In this document: piece by piece, positions 16,091 to 21,009 of the stretch | How positions within the stretch are numbered: the stretch's first letter is position 1 | How the letters are laid out: each line of letters starts with the position of its first letter | Assembly (NCBI GenBank): GCA_022572825.1 | Contig: JACZVE010000004.1 | Span: 1 to 21,009, forward strand | Length of the DNA: 21,009 bases | Source of the DNA: SAR324 cluster bacterium | GTDB taxonomy: Bacteria; SAR324; JACQKK01 | Reading direction: 5' to 3' | The notes under the pieces: model-generated | What the model saw: only the letters and a program-made list of their open reading frames with translations | Database searches by the model: none | What the model was told of the DNA's origin: nothing | Position numbers and translations under genes: made by a program

Positions 16091-16119
16091 TTTGTAATAG
16101 ATTCGCTTTGTAATAGATT
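16091..16119. repeat. Short 13-base direct repeat, 16-base period
   Basis: TTTGTAATAGATT occurs exactly at 16091-16103 and 16107-16119. The pair lies upstream of both the minus-strand LLM gene and the HicB-like remnant, in an AT-rich pocket. It could be a binding site for a regulator of either; nothing more can be said. Confidence 0.6.
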
Positions 16120-16186
16120 GGATAACACAAACCCCCAAGGATGAGGACAATCCCGAACGCACAACGACGAGCGATGGGCTGCAATT

Positions 16187-16205
16187 TCCTCCTGTATGAG
16201 GAGGA
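16187..16205 (+). promoter_or_regulatory. Hairpin covering the HicB-like ribosome-binding site
   Basis: TCCTCC (16187-16192) can pair with GGAGGA (16200-16205) across a 7-base loop. The right arm is the Shine-Dalgarno of the ATG at 16210. Folding would hide the ribosome-binding site and lower initiation. The stem is only 6 base pairs, so this is a suggestion from the sequence alone. Confidence 0.35.
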
Positions 16206-16209
16206 GTTC

Positions 16210-16486
16210 ATGAAAAGAAGATACCCGCTGATCATTGAACGGGGCAAAGAAATCTATGCAGGCTATTTTCCCGATTTACCCGGTTGTACGACCTCCGGTG
16301 AAACGCCAGAAGAGGTGTCGCGAAATGCGAAGGAGGCGCTCAGGCCATTACCTGGAGGACTTCATTGAGCGTGGACAACCCTGGCCGGACCCGACACTGG
16401 CCGTACGGATGGAGTTGGTGGAGATCGAAGAATCCGAGGTAGTGGCTGCCGTTGCCGCCTCGTCGACCAGCCGGGTCCGGCGATGA
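16210..16486 (+). pseudogene. HicB-like antitoxin with a +1 frameshift
   Basis: The first 44 codons (16210-16341) give a HicB-type N-terminus: RYPLIIERG, then YAGYFPDLPGCTTSGETPEEVSRNAKEAL, the partial RNase-H-like fold of HicB. In frame, translation then runs into a stop at 16366-16368. Skipping the single A at 16342 restores GHYLEDFIERGQPWPDPTL, the expected HicB continuation, and the frame runs to 16486, giving about 91 residues. So the gene carries a one-base insertion, or the base is an assembly error. A strong GAGGAGG precedes ATG 16210. No HicA-like toxin was found on either side, so it is an orphan. Short HicB proteins of this size lack a separate DNA-binding domain. Confidence 0.7.
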
Positions 16487-16555
16487 GGGTGAGATCTGGC
16501 CGTGGTGCCACAGCCAGCATCTTCCTGTTTTGAGACCCTGACACATGAGACTGAC

Positions 16556-17320
16556 ATGAACCTGTTCGACCTATCGGGAAGAGTGGCGATCGTGACCGGC
16601 GGCAATGGTGGCATCGGGCTGGGCATCGCGCGAGGGCTGGTAGGCGCCGGCGCGGCGGTGGCGGTCGTGGGCCGCAACGCGGACAAATCGGCGCGCGCAG
16701 TGGCCGAGCTGGCGGCCCTGGGCGCCAATGCCATCGCGGTAGAGGCGGACGTTTCCCGGGCGGCCGACGTGGAAGCGATGGTGCGGAGCACCGTGGACAA
16801 GCTGGGCCGGCTGGACATCCTGGTCAACAACGCCGGGACGACCATCCGCAAGCTGCCCCAGGATCTGCTGGAGGAGGAGTGGGACCACGTGATCGACGTC
16901 AATCTGAAAAGCGCCTTTCTCTGCAGCAAGGCCTGCTACCCGGAGATGAAGAAGGCGGGCGCAGGCAAGATTCTCAACAATGGCTCCATGATGTCCATAT
17001 TCGGTGCGCCCTGGGTGGCCGCGTACGGGGCCAGCAAGGGCGGAATGGTGCAGTTGACCAGGGCGCTGGCCACGGCCTGGGCGCCGGACAATATCCAGGT
17101 CAACTGCTTCCTGCCCGGCTGGATCGACACGGAGCTCACCCAGGGCGCCCGCGAGCATGTGCAGGGGCTGCACGAGCGGGTGCTCGCGCGCACGCCGGTG
17201 GGCAAGTGGGGCCATATCGACGACTTCCAGGGCATCGCCGTGTTTCTGGCCGGCAGGGCCTCGGACTTCGTCACGGGCACGGCCATCCCCGTGGACGGCG
17301 GCTACTCGGTGATGGGCTAG
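16556..17320 (+). CDS. Short-chain dehydrogenase/reductase (gluconate 5-dehydrogenase / FabG-like)
   Basis: A 255-residue classical SDR: TGGNGGIG (14-21), NNAG (91-94), Asn116, Ser144, Tyr157 and Lys161 (YGASK) are all present, followed by FLPGWIDTEL and the C-terminal TGTAIPVDGGYSVMG. Start ATG 16556 gives MNLFDLSGRVAIVTGG, the usual N-terminus; a longer frame from 16502 adds 18 non-family residues. Members act on sugars, hydroxy acids or secondary alcohols with NAD(P). It precedes the lactonase-like gene by 19 bases, so the pair is probably co-transcribed: oxidation to a lactone or keto acid followed by hydrolysis is a plausible sequence. It differs clearly from the SDR at 14049. Confidence 0.87.
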   Translation: MNLFDLSGRVAIVTGGNGGIGLGIARGLVGAGAAVAVVGRNADKSARAVAELAALGANAIAVEADVSRAADVEAMVRSTVDKLGRLDILVNNAGTTIRKLPQDLLEEEWDHVIDVNLKSAFLCSKACYPEMKKAGAGKILNNGSMMSIFGAPWVAAYGASKGGMVQLTRALATAWAPDNIQVNCFLPGWIDTELTQGAREHVQGLHERVLARTPVGKWGHIDDFQGIAVFLAGRASDFVTGTAIPVDGGYSVMG

Positions 17321-17339
17321 TATTGAGGCGGGAGGTTCC

Positions 17340-18104
17340 GTGAATCCGTACAAGATCTACGTTTTGCAGTACGCGCGACGCGACGCGGTGTACGGCGAGC
17401 TAAAACTGGGCGACATTCACGACGCTACGCCCCTGGACCTCGCCTACTTCATGTGGGTGATCACCAACGGGGAGCACACCGCCGTGGTGGACACGGGCTT
17501 CACCGAGGAGATGTGCGCAAGGCGCGGCAGGCAATGGCTGTGCGATCCCCGCGAGCGCTTCGAGTCCATCGGTATTGACCCGGGCGGGATCGAACACGTT
17601 GTGATCAGCCATATGCACTGGGACCATGCGGGCAACTACGCGCTGTTCCCCAAGGCCACCTTCTACCTGCAGGAAGACGAGATGGCCTTCTGGACCGGCA
17701 AGTACGTCCGCTATCCCGTGTTTCGGCATGCCATGGAGGTGGAGGACGTGGTGGCGCTCGTGCGGCTCAACTACGACGGCCGGGTGCACTTCATCGACGG
17801 CAGCGAGGAGATCCTGCCCGGCATCCGCGTGCACCGCGTGGGCGGCCACACCAAGGGCGTACAGATCACCGAGGTGCCCACCGCCTCCGGCACGGCCGTC
17901 GTGGCCTCCGACGCGGCGCATACCTACCTCAACCTGCGGGACGACCGCCCTTCGCCGATCATTCACAACGTGCCCGAATACCTGGACGGCTTCGCGCTGA
18001 TGCGCCGGCTGGCCAAGGAGGAATCCTACATTCTGCCCGGTCACGACGCGGACGTCATGCGGCGCCACCCCATCGTCCGCGAGGGGGTAGCCCTGCTGGA
18101 ATAG
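17340..18104 (+). CDS. N-acyl homoserine lactonase-family metallo-hydrolase
   Basis: A 254-residue MBL-fold protein resembling AiiA/AttM-type lactonases. HMHWDHAGN holds the ligands His91, His93, Asp95 and His96; further ligands are likely His170 (GGHTKG), Asp191 and His235 (LPGHDADV). There is no signal peptide. The start is GTG at 17340, supported by GGGAGG about 5 bases upstream and by the N-terminus MNPYKIYVLQYARR expected of the family. It could open AHL signals (quorum quenching) or other gamma-lactones formed by the SDR encoded just before; the sequence does not decide. Confidence 0.83.
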   Translation: MNPYKIYVLQYARRDAVYGELKLGDIHDATPLDLAYFMWVITNGEHTAVVDTGFTEEMCARRGRQWLCDPRERFESIGIDPGGIEHVVISHMHWDHAGNYALFPKATFYLQEDEMAFWTGKYVRYPVFRHAMEVEDVVALVRLNYDGRVHFIDGSEEILPGIRVHRVGGHTKGVQITEVPTASGTAVVASDAAHTYLNLRDDRPSPIIHNVPEYLDGFALMRRLAKEESYILPGHDADVMRRHPIVREGVALLE

Positions 18105-18132
18105 GGCTGATGGCGTCTCGGCGAGTTCCCCC

Positions 18133-18525
18133 ATGAGCGAACCGCAAGTCAGCGTCCTTCTGGCCGATGCGGTGGTCTTGCTGCACCTGGCCTACGTCGC
18201 ATTCGTCGCCTCGGGCTACCTGGCAGTGCCGCTGGGCCGGGCGCTGGGCTGGCGCTGGATCCGCAACCGCGCCTACCGCCGGCTGCACGTGGCGGCAATG
18301 GCGCTGGTGGCGCTGGAGGCCGTGGTGGGCCTGATCTGCCCCCTTACGCTGCTGGAGAATGCGCTGCGTGGACGCGCGGAGACCGCGACGTTCGTGGGGC
18401 GCCTGGTGCGGGCCGCGCTCTACTACGATTGGCCGCCGTGGGTGTTCATCGCGGCCTATGTGCTGCTGACGATGCTGGCGCTGCTGATGTACCGGCTGGT
18501 ACCGCCATGGAAGCGCGCGGGTTAG
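18133..18525 (+). CDS. DUF2784 family membrane protein
   Basis: A 130-residue protein with three hydrophobic helices (about 9-34, 52-70 and 101-123). It carries the family's HLAYVAFV in helix 1, LH at 51-52 and CPLTLLENALR at 69-79, then YYDWPPW before helix 3. This is an inner-membrane protein of unknown function. It lies 28 bases after the lactonase-like gene on the same strand and may share its transcript. The start at 18133 has only a weak ribosome-binding site. Confidence 0.78.
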   Translation: MSEPQVSVLLADAVVLLHLAYVAFVASGYLAVPLGRALGWRWIRNRAYRRLHVAAMALVALEAVVGLICPLTLLENALRGRAETATFVGRLVRAALYYDWPPWVFIAAYVLLTMLALLMYRLVPPWKRAG

Positions 18526-18530
18526 CAACG

Positions 18531-18557
18531 GTCCGCCCGCTTGGCGGGGAACCGGAC
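18531..18557 (+). terminator. Stem-loop after the DUF2784 gene
   Basis: Outer stem GTCCG (18531-18535) with CGGAC (18553-18557), inner stem CCCGC (18536-18540) with GCGGG (18544-18548), with a 4-base bulge. It begins 6 bases after the stop codon. An alternative outer pair AACGGTC/GACCGTT (18527-18533, 18560-18566) competes with it. No U-run follows, so it is a probable 3'-end hairpin rather than a proven intrinsic terminator. Confidence 0.4.
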
Positions 18558-18632
18558 AAGACCGTTGGCGTCTCGATAAGGAAAGGGAGGATTGCGCCGT
18601 TCCGCAGGAAGCGGAAGGGGACAAACTTTGCG

Positions 18633-19502
18633 CTACTGCTCGCTATAGAATCGTTCCACCTGCATATTCTGTGTGGCTTCCTCGAACAGTTGGTCTATCA
18701 GCTGTAACTCCTGCCGGCTGGCCAGAAACGACTTGATTCTGTCCTTGACCTCATTAAAGGGCGGAACGGGAGGCCTTTCAAAGAACACCGAGCGTACCAG
18801 CAGGCAGCCCTCGGGCACGTCGAAGACGCGCATCTCTCCGACCTTCATATCGAAGAATTCCAGCTCGGGGCCCTGCGTTACCCCATCCAAGCGCATCGTC
18901 AACCCGGTTAGGCCGCCGAGGGACGCGGTTTCCTTATCCAGTGAATGAACTTTGGCCATTTCGGCGAACGTATCATGCGAATCGATTCGCGCCATCAGCT
19001 GCTCACATTGCCCCCGCTCGAGCAGCAGAATGCGCCGGACAATGACGTGCTCCATCCGGATGGTGGTCGGGTTGTTCTCGTAATAGGCGTGAACCTCCCC
19101 CTCGTCGACGTTGATTTTGGAGCGCACGTACTTTTCGATCAGTTGCCGCACCACAAGATCCTTGATCTCCTGACGCAGATCGGGCTCTCCCTTGAAGTCG
19201 TTGCGGAAGGCCCACTGAAAGAGGACCTCCTCGTTGACCATCGCCTCGATGTAGACGTCCATGTCGCTACGCACATCGATCTGATCGCCCAGGGAAAGGG
19301 ATTCGATCGACTTGTACACGTCGGAGAGATGGATCTCGTGGCGATTCACCCGGGCGACCAGTGGGTCGGAAGGGCTCTGCTGCTCGGAGGCAGGCGCCGA
19401 CCCCACCAGGAGCGGCGTGGCGATGGCCAAGCCGATGGCTGTCAGGACAATCGCACGGAGGCTTCCCCTCATCCCACCGGCGAGATCCCATGTTGAGCGC
19501 AT
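18633..19502 (-). CDS. Exported PpiC/SurA-like peptidyl-prolyl cis-trans isomerase
   Basis: About 289 residues with an N-terminal signal: basic RGSLR, a hydrophobic stretch and VGSAPAS as the probable cleavage region. A helical SurA_N-like part (about 48-145, starting VARVNRHEIHLSDVYKSIE) precedes one parvulin-type domain (about 148-240, with MEHVIVRRILL, TFAEMAKVHSLDKETASLGGLTG and VGEMRVFDV). It would assist folding of exported proteins in the periplasm. Start ATG 19502 is preceded by AGGAAG; ATG 19472 would give a more compact signal peptide and is a fair alternative. A frame reaching 19601 adds Arg-rich non-family sequence. It has one parvulin domain, unlike the two of E. coli SurA. Confidence 0.8.
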   Translation of the reverse strand: MRSTWDLAGGMRGSLRAIVLTAIGLAIATPLLVGSAPASEQQSPSDPLVARVNRHEIHLSDVYKSIESLSLGDQIDVRSDMDVYIEAMVNEEVLFQWAFRNDFKGEPDLRQEIKDLVVRQLIEKYVRSKINVDEGEVHAYYENNPTTIRMEHVIVRRILLLERGQCEQLMARIDSHDTFAEMAKVHSLDKETASLGGLTGLTMRLDGVTQGPELEFFDMKVGEMRVFDVPEGCLLVRSVFFERPPVPPFNEVKDRIKSFLASRQELQLIDQLFEEATQNMQVERFYSEQ

Positions 19503-19655
19503 TCGCTTCCTGTTAATCCATTTTGTGCAAGCGCCGCGCGTCAATACTGGGCGGCGGAAATCCGTGCGGCAATCCCGGTTGATTATTCGTCGTATGAACA
19601 CGATGCTGCGCCCTGTAATCCCTGTAACTGCGACACGAGTTGCACTCGCCCCGTA

Positions 19656-20195
19656 CTAGCGTTTGGCCGCGATAACTTCCGTCAGGTATTCCACCATCTC
19701 CTTTGAGTCCCACTCCCGCTCGCCCTTGGCCGCGGCGATCACGTTGCCCTCGGGATTGATCAGAAACGTGGAGGGCAGGTCACGCGCCCCGTATCGGCTG
19801 GATACCTCGGACCGCGGGTCCAAGGCAATGGGGAACCTCACGCCCAGCCTGGCCAGGAAGGGCTGTACCTTTTCCGCACCTTCCTCGTCCAGCGAGATCC
19901 CCAGCACGACGAAGGGCCACTGCGCGAGCTTGTCGGCCAGTCGATCCATACTGGGCATTTCCTTCACGCAGGGAGGGCACCAGGTGGCCCAGAAGTTCAG
20001 CAGCACGAACTTACCGCGAAAGTCGCTGAGGCTGATCGAATCGCCATCGGGATCGCGCAGCGTAAAACCGGGTGCGGGCAGGGGCCGGTTGAACTCCACC
20101 AGGCGTGCATTGTGGAATCTCGGGCCGTGCGCCAATGCCAACCCGGCCGTCAGAGCACCGGCTACCACCAGCACGCAAATCGTCTTCAGATTCAT
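19656..20195 (-). CDS. TlpA-family periplasmic thioredoxin-like protein
   Basis: A 179-residue exported redoxin. Residues 1-22 form a signal peptide (MNLKTICVLVV... ending LALA). The AlkC/TlpA-type domain begins APGFTLRDPDGDSISLSDFRGK. The active site is WCPPC with Cys73 and Cys76, and the cis-proline is in RDLPSTFLINPEG. It should act as a periplasmic disulfide reductant, for example for cytochrome c maturation or a specific client. AGGGAAGG lies 4-11 bases before the ATG. The PpiC-like gene follows after 153 bases on the same strand, making a possible envelope-folding pair. Confidence 0.88.
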   Translation of the reverse strand: MNLKTICVLVVAGALTAGLALAHGPRFHNARLVEFNRPLPAPGFTLRDPDGDSISLSDFRGKFVLLNFWATWCPPCVKEMPSMDRLADKLAQWPFVVLGISLDEEGAEKVQPFLARLGVRFPIALDPRSEVSSRYGARDLPSTFLINPEGNVIAAAKGEREWDSKEMVEYLTEVIAAKR

Positions 20196-20745
20196 TTAAC
20201 CTTCCCTGCGGAGTTGGCTCCTATGGTTTGATATCCCGTAATCGGCGCCAGGTTCAAATCGTGCCAGGGTCAACTCGTGCAATAGTTCCGTTACCAGTCT
20301 ATTACCAGTCTATTACCGCAATCGTTTCATCCGCAATTTCCCCCGCCGCCGCCGGTGATGGCGCGCCGGCGCGCCTATATACCCCGGGGCAGCCGGCGCC
20401 TTGGTCCGGGCCGGGTGACGCGCCCGCGCCGCCGACGTCCCGAGGGGATTTCGATTATCCGTTCATCCTGCATCATCCCTGAAGGCCACGCTGTGCCGTG
20501 GCGCACATACCGCCGGCGGTGAATTCGCTGCCCCCAAGCACAGCGAGAGGCCCTGGCACCGCGGGGGCGGGCGAAGAATCGTGAGAGTGAACGGGAAACG
20601 GGATTTGGAGGGGCACAGCGGGGCAGTGGCGCGGGGCATCCGTCGCACGGACGCGGGCCGGCCACATCGCTCCCGACTGTCTATCTATCTAGTTGTGAGC
20701 CGCCAGACCGGCAGCTATGCACTGAGTGTAGCGCTGGCCGCAAAT
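20196..20745. other. Long region without a convincing gene, with repeats and a GC palindrome
   Basis: Several short open frames exist, but all are Arg/Pro-rich, mutually overlapping and match no family. What can be seen is a tandem repeat TTACCAGTCTA (20291-20301, 20302-20312, then a partial TTACC) and a perfect 16-base palindrome GGCGCGCCGGCGCGCC (20360-20375), closely followed by CCCCGGGG (about 20383-20390). The stretch nearest 20195 must hold the TlpA promoter. The remainder may be the 3' region of a neighbouring gene or a non-coding RNA locus, with no positive evidence for either. Confidence 0.45.
20291..20317. repeat. 11-base tandem repeat, about 2.5 copies
   Basis: TTACCAGTCTA is repeated exactly twice (20291-20301 and 20302-20312) and starts a third time (TTACC, 20313-20317). 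An 11-base period places the copies on the same DNA face. It lies about 95-120 bases upstream of the TlpA-like start, where a regulator could bind. Confidence 0.7.
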
Positions 20746-21009
20746 TCAGTCATAGCAGAACTGCTTCTCCGGGGCTTTGGCATAGGAAAAGTCCTGTCCG
20801 TGCCCGCAGTAGTGCAGGTTGGTGTCTGCGCCGGGCAATTTGGCGAACAGGTAGTAGGCCGGCTTGAGGCTGGGCAGGCTCTTGCTGCCCGAGGGTTCCT
20901 TGGGCCGGGTCACCACCTTGGTGCCGCTGATGTATTTGGTGGGCTCGGCGGTGAAGCCGATGATCTCATAGGAGCCGAACTTTCCGCCCCGAAACTCCTT
21001 GGGCACCTT
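20746..21009 (-). CDS. Unknown protein, C-terminal part, cut by window end
   Basis: The frame is open from the right edge to a TGA at 20746-20748. About 87 residues are visible, with reasonable composition (Gly, Lys, Tyr, Pro, no Arg excess) that looks like genuine coding. A GTG at 21004-21006 is unlikely to be the start. Two cysteines near the C-terminus (in LHYCGHGQ and FCYD) could form a disulfide or bind metal together with the neighbouring histidines, which would suit an exported protein. I recognise no family. The true start lies outside the window. Confidence 0.55.
   Translation of the reverse strand, partial: KVPKEFRGGKFGSYEIIGFTAEPTKYISGTKVVTRPKEPSGSKSLPSLKPAYYLFAKLPGADTNLHYCGHGQDFSYAKAPEKQFCYD

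Noticed and set aside
20239..20256. Sigma-54-like element (CTGGCACG on the minus strand) upstream of the TlpA-like gene
   Set aside because: The -24 part matches well, but the -12 element at the required spacing reads GAACC instead of TTGCW.

Overview
The window is GC-rich, densely coding and bacterial. A C-terminal outer-membrane beta-barrel fragment, a TlpA-type periplasmic thioredoxin, a SurA/PpiC-like chaperone and a complete Liv-type ABC importer point to a Gram-negative, most likely a proteobacterium. That placement is inferred from gene content only. No rRNA, tRNA, CRISPR array, insertion sequence or phage gene was recognised.

Layout. From 1 to 1482 (+): the end of an outer-membrane barrel and an alpha/beta-hydrolase esterase. 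From 1602 to 2375 (-): a crotonase-fold protein in which both classical catalytic glutamates appear replaced. From 2725 to 6291 (+): a Cys/Met-metabolism PLP enzyme, a DadA-like FAD oxidoreductase and a metallo-beta-lactamase-fold hydrolase. From 6550 to 7713 (+): a protein homologous to the C-terminal catalytic half of cobalamin-independent methionine synthase, preceded by a repeat-rich 258-base gap.

From 16022 down to 7792 (-) runs the core of the window: LLM flavin oxidoreductase, SDR, acyl-CoA dehydrogenase, then a complete high-affinity importer (substrate-binding protein, LivH, LivM, LivG, LivF). The genes share one direction and are tightly packed except for two gaps (14805-14960 and 12472-12875). 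Both gaps carry an unusual density of the heptamer CGGGAAA/TTTCCCG. The simplest reading is an uptake-plus-oxidation module for a small carboxylate or amino-acid-like compound; its substrate cannot be read from the sequence.

From 16210 to 18525 (+): a frameshifted orphan HicB-like antitoxin remnant, a second SDR, an AHL-lactonase-like metallo-hydrolase and a small DUF2784 membrane protein. From 20195 down to 18633 (-): a TlpA-like thioredoxin and a PpiC/SurA-like peptidyl-prolyl isomerase, both exported. The last kilobase is a 550-base region with no convincing gene, followed by the C-terminal part of an unknown minus-strand protein cut by the window end.

Nothing here is clearly a new defence or mobile system. 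The items most worth a second look are the Liv/LLM/SDR/acyl-CoA dehydrogenase cluster with its shared intergenic motif, the catalytically atypical crotonase, the iteron-like repeats before the MetE-like gene, and the broken HicB gene.
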